DNA of 64,000 nt from Algoriphagus zhangzhouensis (GTDB taxonomy: Bacteria; Bacteroidota; Bacteroidia; Cytophagales; Cyclobacteriaceae): NCBI RefSeq assembly GCF_900148515.1, contig NZ_FRXN01000001.1, positions 186,001-250,000 on the forward strand, read 5' to 3'. The number at the start of each line of letters is the position of its first letter. Position 1 is the first letter of the stretch. A model generated the notes under the pieces. The model was given only the letters and a program-made list of their open reading frames with translations, was not told the origin of the DNA and made no database searches. A program made the position numbers and the translations under genes. Shown here one piece after another: positions 16,723-26,592 of the stretch.

Positions 16723-18528
16723 TTAAGCATTGACAGCTTGTTTGGGTAATAATTCATCCAGTTCCTGCCAGATTTGATTCATTTGGGATTTCATTTTATC
16801 CAGAATTTCATCGGTGTCAGGAGTGTATTCTTGGATCAAGCCCTTGTAGTAATCCATTCCGTCCAAAATGTTGGATTTGAACTTTTCAAAATAGGATTGC
16901 TTCCGTGCATTGATTTCAGGTCCTACCTTTTCGAGTTCATTTTTAAGATATGTAATGTAAAGTTGGAGCTCCTTGATGAATACATGTGGTCTGTTGGCAT
17001 CCAGATTCAAGGAGATTTTACCATATATATGATCCACCATTTCCTGAAGGCTGAAAGTACCTTTGAAATAGGCCAAGTTGGGACCTGGGCAGATGGTTAC
17101 TGCATTCAGATTTCGTTTAGGAGTACCTCCATTTGCCAGGATAGCAGGCGCACTTAATCCTTCACATAGGCAATCTTTTTCTAAGGTATCTTGAAAGGAT
17201 TCAGCACTGGCTTCTCCTTTTTGAAATAGCTTTGCTTTCAGGTTTTGGTATTGGCGAGAGGCGGTACAGATCGGTTTTTCGGTAAACTCTGTACTGAAAG
17301 AAAGGAACTTCTTGTAACAAGGACTACCGGGTCTATTTTTCTCAATTCTAGCCTTTCTTTGATCCTCACCACTAGATGTTCTTAGGTTGTTAAATGGAAC
17401 GCCAAGAGGAGAAGCAGCACTGAGGAAATAGTCTGATTGCTTGGCTTTTAATAATCTATTCAAGGTGTCCTGGTCAACGGAAGTGGCCTCAGGAACCAAT
17501 AAGAATGGGCTTCCCCAGCCGGTTCCATCCAATTCATAATGAGATCTTAAAAAATGATCTTCTTCTGAGGTTCCGATACCTCCTTGATAGGTTATTTTTA
17601 ACTCTTGGTTTTCCTGAATCGAGTTGTTTCCTCTTTCAGACAAGGTTTTATTACAAATCTCGAGTATAGATGATTTCAATTCGGATCTATTGCTTTTGAA
17701 TTCCTCCAAAATGGGGCCTATCAGGAATCCATCCGTGGCAAAGGCATGACCCCCGCAATTGAGTCCAGATTCTATTCTAAATTCTGAAACCCAAAGCCCT
17801 TTTTTAGCCAAAAATTTACCTTGGATCAAAGCAGATCTATAATCGCTGACTTTCAGACAGATTTTCTTCTTTATGTTTCCTGAATCATCAGGGAAAAAGT
17901 CTTCGAAATTCTCAGCATAGGCAAACAAAGCAGGATTCATCCCCGCTGAGAAAATCACGGATGATTCTAATTTACTATTCGCATAGCCTCTCAATGCTGA
18001 AAGTGCATCCGAATACTCTCTGGATAGGGGATTGCCATTTTCATCATAGTTGATCTTATCGACCTTGGTCATGATATTAATGTCAATTTTCCCTGGCTTG
18101 ATCAAATTTTGAATTTCAATTCTTTCTTTTTCAGAAATTTCTTTCCCTTCCAAAGATTTGACTAGACCAACCAAAGGGTGGTTGTCAGGGAGCAATTGGA
18201 TGTACTTTTGGAGAAGAGGAGAGTCCAGATTTTCAAAATTTTTGACTTCATCTAGTTGCTTATCGACCAGATAATGAGTCAAATCCAAAAAAGCAGTGAT
18301 CCGCTTAGCTCTTGAATCTTCCTCCTTTTCATGAATAGGATGAAATTCAAGATGATGCTTTTCAGAATAAATTTTTCTCATCATTTCCAAGAGTTGATCA
18401 TCCATGATGGAGATAACGCTGGAAATTCCGAGGTGAGCTACTTTAATAGGGCTATCTACAGTATATCCCAAGCCCATCACAGGAATATGAAAGGAATGAG
18501 GGGGATTTTGTTGAGAAATAGTACTCAT
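16723..18528 (-). CDS. Unrecognised 601-aa protein, possible TIM-barrel flavoprotein
   Basis: I do not recognise a characterised family. There is no signal peptide from the ATG at 18528 (MSTISQQNPPHSFHIPVMGL). A longer frame to 18690 runs through the susD terminator and is rejected. Segments recall FMN TIM-barrel enzymes of the nitronate monooxygenase/enoyl reductase type: VMGLGYTVDSPIKVAHLGISSV at the N-terminus, SGLNCGGHAFATDG (a GGH like the catalytic His region), TYQGGIGTSEEDHFL, and DGTGWGSPFLLVPEATSVD. A Cys cluster (CLCEG, TICPGPN) follows, then a helical C-terminus of about 100 residues. Lies between the uronate regulator and susD on the susD strand, but behind susD's terminator. Confidence 0.6.
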   Translation of the reverse strand: MSTISQQNPPHSFHIPVMGLGYTVDSPIKVAHLGISSVISIMDDQLLEMMRKIYSEKHHLEFHPIHEKEEDSRAKRITAFLDLTHYLVDKQLDEVKNFENLDSPLLQKYIQLLPDNHPLVGLVKSLEGKEISEKERIEIQNLIKPGKIDINIMTKVDKINYDENGNPLSREYSDALSALRGYANSKLESSVIFSAGMNPALFAYAENFEDFFPDDSGNIKKKICLKVSDYRSALIQGKFLAKKGLWVSEFRIESGLNCGGHAFATDGFLIGPILEEFKSNRSELKSSILEICNKTLSERGNNSIQENQELKITYQGGIGTSEEDHFLRSHYELDGTGWGSPFLLVPEATSVDQDTLNRLLKAKQSDYFLSAASPLGVPFNNLRTSSGEDQRKARIEKNRPGSPCYKKFLSFSTEFTEKPICTASRQYQNLKAKLFQKGEASAESFQDTLEKDCLCEGLSAPAILANGGTPKRNLNAVTICPGPNLAYFKGTFSLQEMVDHIYGKISLNLDANRPHVFIKELQLYITYLKNELEKVGPEINARKQSYFEKFKSNILDGMDYYKGLIQEYTPDTDEILDKMKSQMNQIWQELDELLPKQAVNA

Positions 18529-18663
18529 ATAGGTAATGCGAATATTTTGACAATTTAATTCAGTAAAATTATCTCCATTAGCACAGGCAATACCTAGTAT
18601 ATGTCTCGCCAAGCCATGATAAAAATCAGGAATTTTTGCCTTTGAAAAATTTGTAAAAAGAGA

Positions 18664-18698
18664 TAAAAAAATAGCTGCCTCGAATATCAAGGCAGCTA
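18664..18698 (-). terminator. Terminator of susCD
   Basis: Minus-strand stem TAGCTGCCT / AGGCAGCTA with a 9-nt loop, then T7; 26 bases after the susD stop. Confidence 0.85.
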
Positions 18699-18723
18699 AT
18701 CAAATTAATAACCCAATAAATTA

Positions 18724-20394
18724 TTAATAACCTGGGTTTTGAGGGAATGCGCTGGCATTGCCCTCAGCTCTATCTATTTGGTTCTGTGGAATAGGTCTCA
18801 AGACGTGGAAGTCTTGGATATTTGGAGCTCCTTGAGGATTGTAAGCTTTTACTCTCTCCACCAAAATTCCCCATCTCTTCAGATCCAGCCATCTGGTTTG
18901 CTCACCGATCAATTCACGGGCTCTTTCTTCTGTGATAAATTCAAAAGTCAAATCGCCTTCAGAAATTTCCATATCGGTTTCTTTTCCTTCGAAAGCTGCT
19001 CTTTTTCTGACCATGTTGATGTTTTCAGTAGCTAGAGCAGTTTTTCCTTGGCGGAATTGAGCCTCAGCCAAAAGCAGATAGGTATCAGCCAATCTAAAGG
19101 CGATATAATCTCTACCTCCTGCAAATTGAGTTCTATCAGCTCTTCCTGGGTCCATATGCTTTTTCAAGGCAGGGAAAAGACGCTCAGTATACAATTCAGG
19201 AGTTAAAACCTGATAAGGATATTTCGCTCTTTCAGCCTCAGACATGTTATATCCTGGAAGCCACATCGTGGTATCTCCTTGCGCAAAAGTCACAGTCTCT
19301 TTTGACTTGTCAAAAGTGGTATTGTAGGTGCCAGGCTTGTTGGAAAGGAAGTTGTCACGATATGACTTTTTGTATCTGGAATCATTAACACGATCTGCGA
19401 AGATCACATCAAGAGTATAATCGGTAGGTTTGTATCTCTTGAATGGTCTACCATTTTCTGTATCTCTTTGCATTCCTGGTTGTACATCATATTCCATTAG
19501 GAAAAACACGTGAGCATTGTTCCCACCGCCATTCGTCAATGGATCTCTGGTATATTGTACTGACCAGATGACCTCATTATTGATCTCATTGCCGAAGGCA
19601 TGAACATCCCCGAAGTCCGGAAGCAATTCAAACCCATAATTTGATATTACATTTTGCAATAGCGGCTCGGCATTTGCAAAATCAGATGATTCTGCAGCTT
19701 CAGAGGTTCCTTTTGTTAAATAAACTCTACCCAAAAGGTGCTCAGCAGCTGGTCTCGTGGCTCTTCCATAATCTGAAGATTGTGTTTTAGCTTCCAAATT
19801 TGGGATAGCCTCTTGTAAGTCTTGGATAATGGCTGCATAGATAGAAGCTACAGATGCCCGAGTCACTTCTTTGGTTGGTATGACCGTTTCTGCTAATTGC
19901 AAATCCACACCTCCAAAAAGCTGGACAAGAATGAAATAATGATGAGCGCGAATAAATTTAGCCTCAGCTATTCTCTGAAGTAAAACTTCTTCACTAACCC
20001 CAGTTACATTTACAGATCGGTCGATTACAGCATTACAGGTGTTGATTCCTCGATATAATTCATCCCATACCTCACGAGCATGCCCATTTTGGGAATCAAA
20101 CTGATTGGTGTAAGTATTCATGAATTTCCAGGAACCATCAGCACCATTTGTATAGATGTCTGTCCCAAAAATAGTGAAGTTGTTGCCTCGCTCTGTTCCA
20201 TACCATGCGCGCATGGTGCTGTAGGCCGCATTGATACCATCATTAAGTCCCTTTGGGGTATTTAGATAATCATTTCCGATTTGAGAAATTACATCTTCTT
20301 CTAAAAAACCATTACAGGAAACTGCTGCTGTAAATCCTATTGCTAGGGCTGTAGTTTTAGCCCATGTGTTCATTTTTATTGCTAAATTTTTCAT
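18724..20394 (-). CDS. SusD/RagB-family surface glycan-binding lipoprotein
   Basis: 556 residues. Lipoprotein signal ending AAVSC (lipidated Cys) then NGFLEEDV; SusD-like N-terminal domain with TPKGLNDGINAAYSTMRAWYG and TPR-like helices (EAKFIRAHHYFILVQLFGGV), and the C-terminal RagB region RLADTYLLLAEAQFRQGK ... ERARELIGEQTRWLDLKRWG ending in PQNPGY. Captures oligosaccharide at the cell surface for its partner SusC, encoded 6 bases upstream. The substrate is not readable, but the shared operator suggests a uronate-containing glycan. Confidence 0.95.
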   Translation of the reverse strand: MKNLAIKMNTWAKTTALAIGFTAAVSCNGFLEEDVISQIGNDYLNTPKGLNDGINAAYSTMRAWYGTERGNNFTIFGTDIYTNGADGSWKFMNTYTNQFDSQNGHAREVWDELYRGINTCNAVIDRSVNVTGVSEEVLLQRIAEAKFIRAHHYFILVQLFGGVDLQLAETVIPTKEVTRASVASIYAAIIQDLQEAIPNLEAKTQSSDYGRATRPAAEHLLGRVYLTKGTSEAAESSDFANAEPLLQNVISNYGFELLPDFGDVHAFGNEINNEVIWSVQYTRDPLTNGGGNNAHVFFLMEYDVQPGMQRDTENGRPFKRYKPTDYTLDVIFADRVNDSRYKKSYRDNFLSNKPGTYNTTFDKSKETVTFAQGDTTMWLPGYNMSEAERAKYPYQVLTPELYTERLFPALKKHMDPGRADRTQFAGGRDYIAFRLADTYLLLAEAQFRQGKTALATENINMVRKRAAFEGKETDMEISEGDLTFEFITEERARELIGEQTRWLDLKRWGILVERVKAYNPQGAPNIQDFHVLRPIPQNQIDRAEGNASAFPQNPGY

Positions 20395-20400
20395 CTCTCT

Positions 20401-23400
20401 TTAGAATTTTGCATTGATACCAAATGTGAAAGAAGTTACCGCAGGTGCCACATTGGCATTGACTGAACCAGCAGCTACTCCTTGTTCTCCATCCATAAAG
20501 ACCTCAGGATCTATTCCTTTGTACTTGGATCTATATTCTGCGAAAATGAAAGGCTGTTGGATACTTGTATACAATCTCAAGCTGGTTAAGCCGATCTTCT
20601 TAGCTGCTTCAGGGTTAAGATTGTATCCGAAATTGATGTTTCTCACTTTGATAAATGAGCCGTCGAAATATTGCATGGAGCTAGCATACTTTGCACTTTC
20701 CTGGTTCACGTTTGGTCTAGGGAACTCATTCGTCGGATTGTCTGGAGTCCAGTAATCCACATCCAAGTTGTTATATCGTCCTGCCAAAGTGTTGTTGCCA
20801 GTATGGAATTGGGATCTGATCATAAATCCGAATCTGCCATACAGGAAGAAAGAAAGGTCAAAACCTTTGTAGGTGAATCTATTGGTCATACCCAAAGCAA
20901 ACTTTGGAACAACAGATCCTAGGAATTGTCTGTCATCAGCATTGATTTTGCCATCTCCATTGATGTCTTCAACCTTGATCTCTCCTGGCTTATCTCCAAA
21001 TGAAGTAGCTAAATCAGATTCAGACAATTGCCAAATACCAATCTTGTTCCAGTCGTAAAAGATGGTCAAAGGTTGCCCAATGAATCTTCCAGCAGAAATA
21101 TCATCTCCATTTGGTAGGGAAATGATTTCCTCTCTGTTTCTATTGAAAATGAAGTCAGTAGACCACATAAAATCACCTTTTTCAATGTTCAAAGTGGAAA
21201 GTGTCAACTCAATACCTCTGTTTTGAGTTTCACCGATGTTTGTGGTAAATCCTCCAAAACCGATTGAATTAGGTAGAGGCTGAGGCGCCAAAAGGTCTGA
21301 GGTGTTGGTAATATAGTATTCCAATGAACCGAAGATTCTGCTATTGAAAATAGCAAAGTCCAAACCTGCATTAAATGTAGATGAAGTTTCCCATCTCAAA
21401 TCTGGGTTACCAATTGTATTTGGTCTATATCCATAAGCAGGAGAGTTATCAAATGCATAGGAAGTTCTTCCCAATAATGCCTGGGTCTGATACGGTGTAA
21501 TCGCTTGGTTACCAATTGAACCATAGGATACTCTCAATTTCAATTGATCAAATACTTTTGAAGACTGCATGAAATCTTCAGAGTGGATATTCCAACCCAA
21601 TGCAACAGAAGGGAAGTAACCAAATCGGTTGTTTTCACCGAATCGGGAGCTACCATCAGCTCTCAAAGTAGCCGTCAAAAGGTATTTGTTTTTGTAATCA
21701 TAGTTCAATCTCCCCATGAATGACATCAATGCCCATTCAGTCAATAAAGTATTGGCTCCAGTAATTTGTGAAGCATCTCCTAACCGATGGAAAAGCTGGG
21801 ATTCAGCAGGAATGCCCAAAACACTGATAGTAGATTGTTCAAATCGGTCCTTTTGTATGGATTGAAGGGCTGTTAAGTTGAAGTTGTGAACCTCATTGAC
21901 CGTCTTATTATAGGTCAAAATGTTCTCCAAAGTATAATTAAAAGTAAATTCATCATTTACGCTTCCCGTTGCATCTCCACCACGTCTCGAGTTGGTAAGA
22001 GAGCCTGTAAAGCGTCCATTTCTACTTATGGTGATATCTGGTCCAAATACAAAACGGTAATTTAGGCCTTTGGCAATTTCCCAATTTGCATAGATACTAT
22101 TGAAAATTCTGTAGTTTTTGGTCAAATCCTCTTGAGCACCCGGCACAATTTCCGCAAATGGATTTGTTCGCAAACCATCAGAAGTAGGAAGGAAAATAAG
22201 ATTGCCTTCATCATCATATGGTTTTCCTAATGGGTTTTCTGCCAAAGCTCCTCCAAGTGGATTAAAATTCTCTCCGTTTCTTTCACTGAAAGAAACTAAG
22301 GTGGAGGTTCCAAATTTGATTTTCTTATTGATCTGATGATCAATATTAGCTCGGAAGGTATAGCGGGTATAATCCTGGTTGATGATTACACCTTTGTCAT
22401 TAAAGTAGTTGGCTGAAACGAAGAAAGTGGTTTTCTCTGATCCACCACTTACACCGATTTGATGACTTTGGATTGCGCCATTTCTAAGAAGGCCACCAAC
22501 ATAATCTGTACTTCTACCCAATGCAATTCCTTCTAATTCAACAGGCTCAAATAAAGACTCATCTGCAGCTTGTGTTGCTGGACCATCAGGATATTCACCA
22601 CTTGCTCTCCTGGACTCTCTTTTGTATTCAGCAAATTCAGCACCGTTAAATACATCAATTGTACCGAGCTTTTTATTCACACCAAAATAGGAATCAAGTG
22701 ATACTATAGTTTTTCCTTTTGTTCCTCGTTTAGTAGTGATCAAAACCACACCATTGGAGCCCCTGGAACCATAAATGGCCGTTGCTGAGGCATCTTTTAG
22801 TACTTCCATGGAAGTGATATCCTGAGGGTTGATGTCGTTCAATCCACCTACAATTGGAATTCCATCTACTACATAAAGTGGTTCGTTGGAAGCGTTGAAT
22901 GATCTACGTCCTCTGATCCTTACCTGAGGAGCAGAACCCGGCTTCGAACCAGGCTGGGTTACGTCAACACCGGCAGCTCGACCTTGAAGGGCTTGTCTGG
23001 CATCTGTAATTGGCAGTTCCTGAATTTCTTTGGAACCAACTGATGAAATAGCCCCTGTCAATTGGCTTTTCTTTGCAGTACCATAACCAACTACAATGAC
23101 TTCTTCCAGATCTGCTAAATCTGGACTCATAGTCACATTTATTTGGCTTTGGTTACCAATCGTTATTTCTGTTGGGTTGTATCCAATGAATGAGAAAACC
23201 AAAACTCCTGTAGAAGGAGCGGAGATGGCGAATTCACCATCTAGATCAGTAGTGGTACCTCGTGTAGTACCTTTTAATAAAATGGTAACACCGGGTAAAG
23301 GAGAACCATCTTCATCGAAGACTACCCCCCGGATTTGTTGATCTTGTGCATAGGTATTTGTAATACCCAAGACAAAGATCAGCGCCACCATCCAATAGGT

Positions 23401-23418
23401 GTAAAGTTTTGTACGCAT
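20401..23418 (-). CDS. SusC/RagA-family TonB-dependent outer membrane transporter
   Basis: 1005 residues. Signal peptide ending NTYAQ, CarboxypepD_reg-like domain (QIRGVVFDEDGSPLPGVTILLKG, about 28-105), the SusC-specific segment EEVIVVGYGTAKKSQLTGA, plug domain with RIRGRRSFNASNEPLYVVDG and GSRGSNGVVLITTKRG, then a 22-strand barrel ending in FTFGINAKF. No STN domain, so no direct anti-sigma signalling. Imports oligosaccharide with TonB energy together with the SusD encoded downstream. A LacI-type operator sits 137 bases upstream of the start. Confidence 0.96.
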   Translation of the reverse strand: MRTKLYTYWMVALIFVLGITNTYAQDQQIRGVVFDEDGSPLPGVTILLKGTTRGTTTDLDGEFAISAPSTGVLVFSFIGYNPTEITIGNQSQINVTMSPDLADLEEVIVVGYGTAKKSQLTGAISSVGSKEIQELPITDARQALQGRAAGVDVTQPGSKPGSAPQVRIRGRRSFNASNEPLYVVDGIPIVGGLNDINPQDITSMEVLKDASATAIYGSRGSNGVVLITTKRGTKGKTIVSLDSYFGVNKKLGTIDVFNGAEFAEYKRESRRASGEYPDGPATQAADESLFEPVELEGIALGRSTDYVGGLLRNGAIQSHQIGVSGGSEKTTFFVSANYFNDKGVIINQDYTRYTFRANIDHQINKKIKFGTSTLVSFSERNGENFNPLGGALAENPLGKPYDDEGNLIFLPTSDGLRTNPFAEIVPGAQEDLTKNYRIFNSIYANWEIAKGLNYRFVFGPDITISRNGRFTGSLTNSRRGGDATGSVNDEFTFNYTLENILTYNKTVNEVHNFNLTALQSIQKDRFEQSTISVLGIPAESQLFHRLGDASQITGANTLLTEWALMSFMGRLNYDYKNKYLLTATLRADGSSRFGENNRFGYFPSVALGWNIHSEDFMQSSKVFDQLKLRVSYGSIGNQAITPYQTQALLGRTSYAFDNSPAYGYRPNTIGNPDLRWETSSTFNAGLDFAIFNSRIFGSLEYYITNTSDLLAPQPLPNSIGFGGFTTNIGETQNRGIELTLSTLNIEKGDFMWSTDFIFNRNREEIISLPNGDDISAGRFIGQPLTIFYDWNKIGIWQLSESDLATSFGDKPGEIKVEDINGDGKINADDRQFLGSVVPKFALGMTNRFTYKGFDLSFFLYGRFGFMIRSQFHTGNNTLAGRYNNLDVDYWTPDNPTNEFPRPNVNQESAKYASSMQYFDGSFIKVRNINFGYNLNPEAAKKIGLTSLRLYTSIQQPFIFAEYRSKYKGIDPEVFMDGEQGVAAGSVNANVAPAVTSFTFGINAKF

Positions 23419-23554
23419 AAATTTTAGGTTTTTGTTAATAGATAGATAATAAAGTGTATAAACACTTGTTTAAGTGTGGTTAAACAAAGTGAAATACAAA
23501 CAAAAAATTAGGCAGATTAAAATATCTTAACAATACCTTATTATAAGTTTGTTA

Positions 23555-23568
23555 CGGAATCGATTGCG
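23555..23568. promoter_or_regulatory. LacI-type operator upstream of susC
   Basis: CGGAATCGATTGCG, one mismatch from CGCAATCGATTGCG; preceded by GTTA exactly as at the 26593 site. Confidence 0.75.
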
Positions 23569-23706
23569 TTTAAATTCCTGTTAATCAGAAAGGTAAAAAC
23601 TTGGTAATTTTTCTGTGGAAAAATTGCTTAAAGTGAAAAAAAGGTGTGGAAAAATTATCTAAAATATATTCTATATAAGGAAAACGATTTCGGAAAAAAT
23701 AAAGGA

Positions 23707-23741
23707 ACTAAAAAAGGTCAAATTATATAATTTGACCTTTT
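23707..23741 (-). terminator. Terminator of the DUF1080-Gfo/Idh operon
   Basis: Long AT-rich palindrome, AAAAGGTCAAATTAT / ATAATTTGACCTTTT, followed by further T on the minus strand. Confidence 0.82.
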
Positions 23742-23765
23742 GCAATTTTCTATATATAAACTACA

Positions 23766-25115
23766 TTACATTTTTGGTGGCTCCCAGCCTTTTTCATATT
23801 CTCTACTCCATAGAGCTTGGGCTTTTTTAGAGTTGGTGATATGACCATTGGATGGATCACAGATCAATTGCTCTTGAGATCTGTAAGAAATATTTGCCAA
23901 ATGGCACAGTAGTGTACTCACTGCACCCTCCTCAATATTTGAGTTCTGCTTTTCTTTTCCTCGTACTGCATTGAAGAAGTTTTGAACGTGTGTGGTACTC
24001 ATGTCACCTCCACCGCCAAGAGCTGTTCCAGCCTCATTACTGGCTGAAGAACTGTCTTTGACCAACTTGCCACTTCTATCAAATTGCTTATAACCTCCTC
24101 TGTTTACAAATACGCTTCCTTCAGATCCATAAATGATGGTTCCTCTGTCGGCACCATATGTATTGTAACCGTTTCGGCTTTTTCCATCCCAGACGATTGT
24201 AGATCCGTTGGCGAATTTGAATTGAGCTTCCATGGTATCATACATCGTCCATCCATCATCTACGAAATGGTATTTTCCCGCATCTACATTGACGTGGCTA
24301 GGGTAATCTACCTGCAGTGCCCAGCGGGCTACATCTAGCTCGTGTGTTGCGTTGTTTCCTGTTTCGGCAGTTCCATAATCCCAACCGTACCAGTGCCAGT
24401 TGTAATCCCAAGTGTCATGCTGATAGGCTTTTCTTGGAGCTGGCCCCTGAAAGAGATCCCAGTTCAATCCGCTCGGTGGAGCAGCAGGAGTAGGGTTTAT
24501 CACTCTTCCTCTTTGATTAGAGTAAAAAGCTAATGCTTTGTAAGGCTTTCCAATAGCTCCATTATGAATAGCAGAAATGATTTCACGACTTTCCGGCGAA
24601 GATCTCTGCTGGTTTCCCATTTGGACTACTTTATCATATTTCTTTTGAAATGCGATCAAAAGCTCACCTTCTTTTGGATTATGGGAGCAGGGTTTCTCAA
24701 CGTAAACGTGTTTCCCTCTTTCCAATGCTAACCAGGTCCCTGGGGCATGCCAGTGATCAGGAGTTGCATTGATCAATACATCTAGGTCGGAGTCTTCCAA
24801 AACTTTCATGATATCACCTTCCAATTTGGGCTGATAGGAGATATGTTTTGAGAAGTTTGCAGCAGCTTTGGTCATCTGACTATCCATGACATCGCATAGA
24901 TAAAGTAAGTTGACATTGCTTGATTCAGCTGCTATGGGTTGATAATAGGCTCCCAATCTTCTACCCAATCCTGCTATCGCAACATTGAGACGATCATTGG
25001 CTCCCAGAATTCTTCCATAAGATTTCGCTGAAAATCCTACTGCTCCTAATGCAGAGAGTCCTAGTGTCGCAGCACTACTTTTTTTGATAAACTCTCTTCT
25101 GTTTTGTTTACTCAT
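23766..25115 (-). CDS. Tat-exported Gfo/Idh/MocA-family oxidoreductase
   Basis: 449 residues. Twin-arginine signal (NRREFIKKSSAATLGLSALG), then a Rossmann domain (LNVAIAGLGRRLGAYY), NATPDHWHAPGTWLALERGKHVYVEKP with the catalytic EKP Lys, and the C-terminal GFO alpha/beta domain with ETGNNATHELDVARWAL. Oxidises or reduces sugars with tightly bound NAD(P); exported members linked to DUF1080 form 3-keto sugars or glycosides. Second gene after the DUF1080 lipoprotein (12-base gap), probably in the same transcript. Confidence 0.92.
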   Translation of the reverse strand: MSKQNRREFIKKSSAATLGLSALGAVGFSAKSYGRILGANDRLNVAIAGLGRRLGAYYQPIAAESSNVNLLYLCDVMDSQMTKAAANFSKHISYQPKLEGDIMKVLEDSDLDVLINATPDHWHAPGTWLALERGKHVYVEKPCSHNPKEGELLIAFQKKYDKVVQMGNQQRSSPESREIISAIHNGAIGKPYKALAFYSNQRGRVINPTPAAPPSGLNWDLFQGPAPRKAYQHDTWDYNWHWYGWDYGTAETGNNATHELDVARWALQVDYPSHVNVDAGKYHFVDDGWTMYDTMEAQFKFANGSTIVWDGKSRNGYNTYGADRGTIIYGSEGSVFVNRGGYKQFDRSGKLVKDSSSASNEAGTALGGGGDMSTTHVQNFFNAVRGKEKQNSNIEEGAVSTLLCHLANISYRSQEQLICDPSNGHITNSKKAQALWSREYEKGWEPPKM

Positions 25116-25127
25116 GGATTTTGGGTC

Positions 25128-26519
25128 TTATTTCAATTCTTTAATCTTAATGTTTTTGAAGCTTACTTCATCGCCATGATCCTGTAACAGGATTCGACCT
25201 TTTTCTGCCTCACCAAAGTTGTCCCATTTCTTATACTTGCTGATTGCTACCAGATCTTTGTACTCTTGGGAACCTCTTACATATTCCACTACTTTGACAC
25301 CATTTAAATAGTGCTCTACTTTGTTGTCAGGATATACTACCACTCTGCCTTTGTTCCATTCGCCAATTGGTTTGATGAAACGAGACTGCTTGTCAGCCTT
25401 GATTAGATCATACAAAGAGGAAAGCGTTCTGTTTCCTTCTATCCCCATTTTTGCATCTGGATGCTTTTCATCATCTAGGATTTGATATTCCAAACCGATG
25501 GCAGAACCTGAGTTTCCTTCAGAAAGTGTTACAAAATATTTCAAACCACTATTGGCTCCTTCAGTCAATTTAAATTCAAAAGCAAGGTCAAAAGCTGAAT
25601 ATTCGTCTGTTGTTACGATATCACCTGCATTGGTAGATTCACTTCCGTCAGTTGCAGCAATAGTCAAAATACCATCTGTGATTGACCAACCATGATCAGG
25701 GAAAGATTCTTTGTAAGCACCGATCCATCCATCAGAGTTCTGTCCATTGAAAAGCAATTTCCAGCCCTTGGATTTCTCGTATTCTGTTAATTCATTCAAT
25801 CTGTTATTAACTACGAAAATGTCCTTGCTGAAAGGCATAGGATCCAAGTTTTCTGTTTTGACTTTCACATTTTTGAAGTAGGTCTTGTTGCCAGCGTCTT
25901 CTGGGTTTCTGATTCCATGGACCTGCAAACCGATAAAACCAGTTGCGTCCATATCATCTACTACGTAGGCGACTTCTACACCATTGATCCAAGTTTTGAT
26001 TTCATCCCCAATAGCCTCGATTCGGTAATGGTTGAATTCTCCCATTTTAAAAGCTGATTTAGCCTCTGGATTCAGGTCCAAAGGATAAAGCCATCCTCTT
26101 CTAGCTTCGTCATACAATCCACCAGACCAAGCTCTTTCACTTGGGTCCGCTTCGATTTGATAACCAAAAACTCTTCCTTGACCATCATTGGCATTGGGAT
26201 CAAATTGACCACGAGCCATCACACCTGAATTGGAGCTTAGATTTTCAATTTTTAGATCCAACTCTACAATGTAATCGCCGAAAGTTTCTTCTGTAACAAG
26301 GAAGGTATTTGGGGTGTTTGCAACAGCTCTTCCCACTATAACTCCATCTTCTACATCAAAAGTTGCCTCTCCTCCAAGTGGCTTCCATCCGGTCAAATCT
26401 TTTCCGTTAAATAAATCTCTCCAACCATCATCAGAGGTGGTCTCTTTTTGTGGAGAGGAACAGGCAGATGCCCATATTGCTAAAGCGCCAAAAAGGCCTA
26501 AAATCGTTTTGTATTTCAT
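25128..26519 (-). CDS. Lipoprotein with two DUF1080 (3-keto-disaccharide hydrolase) domains
   Basis: 463 residues. Lipoprotein signal (WASACSS, Cys20), first DUF1080 domain about 30-225 (GWRDLFNGKDLTGWKPLGG ... YFKNVKVK), second about 250-463 (GWKLLFNGQNSDGWIGAY ... VSFKNIKIKEL). DUF1080 concanavalin-like beta-sandwich proteins hydrolyse or eliminate 3-keto-glycosides. With the Gfo/Idh enzyme this would give oxidative, non-classical glycoside cleavage in the periplasm. The gene starts 74 bases from a perfect LacI-type palindrome shared with the glucuronate operon. The domain duplication is notable; most family members have one. Confidence 0.9.
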   Translation of the reverse strand: MKYKTILGLFGALAIWASACSSPQKETTSDDGWRDLFNGKDLTGWKPLGGEATFDVEDGVIVGRAVANTPNTFLVTEETFGDYIVELDLKIENLSSNSGVMARGQFDPNANDGQGRVFGYQIEADPSERAWSGGLYDEARRGWLYPLDLNPEAKSAFKMGEFNHYRIEAIGDEIKTWINGVEVAYVVDDMDATGFIGLQVHGIRNPEDAGNKTYFKNVKVKTENLDPMPFSKDIFVVNNRLNELTEYEKSKGWKLLFNGQNSDGWIGAYKESFPDHGWSITDGILTIAATDGSESTNAGDIVTTDEYSAFDLAFEFKLTEGANSGLKYFVTLSEGNSGSAIGLEYQILDDEKHPDAKMGIEGNRTLSSLYDLIKADKQSRFIKPIGEWNKGRVVVYPDNKVEHYLNGVKVVEYVRGSQEYKDLVAISKYKKWDNFGEAEKGRILLQDHGDEVSFKNIKIKELK

Positions 26520-26592
26520 TATTTAGGGTATTTGTAACAATCTAAATTGACCATTTCGGTGGTTTCGAGCAAGTCGATTTATAGGTAAGTTA

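Larger units (their letters stand above)
23419..23765 (-). promoter_or_regulatory. susC upstream region
   Basis: 347 bases without a gene. Contains the LacI-type operator (23555-23568), a small leader palindrome ACACTTGTTTAAGTGT (23462-23477) and, at the far end, the Gfo/Idh gene's terminator (23707-23741). A second partial site, AAAACGATTTCGG, is at 23681. No clear TAnnTTTG promoter was identified. Confidence 0.5.

Noticed and set aside
18529..18690. N-terminal extension of the 601-aa protein
   Set aside because: It would begin inside the susCD terminator hairpin, and the family-like sequence starts after MSTIS.
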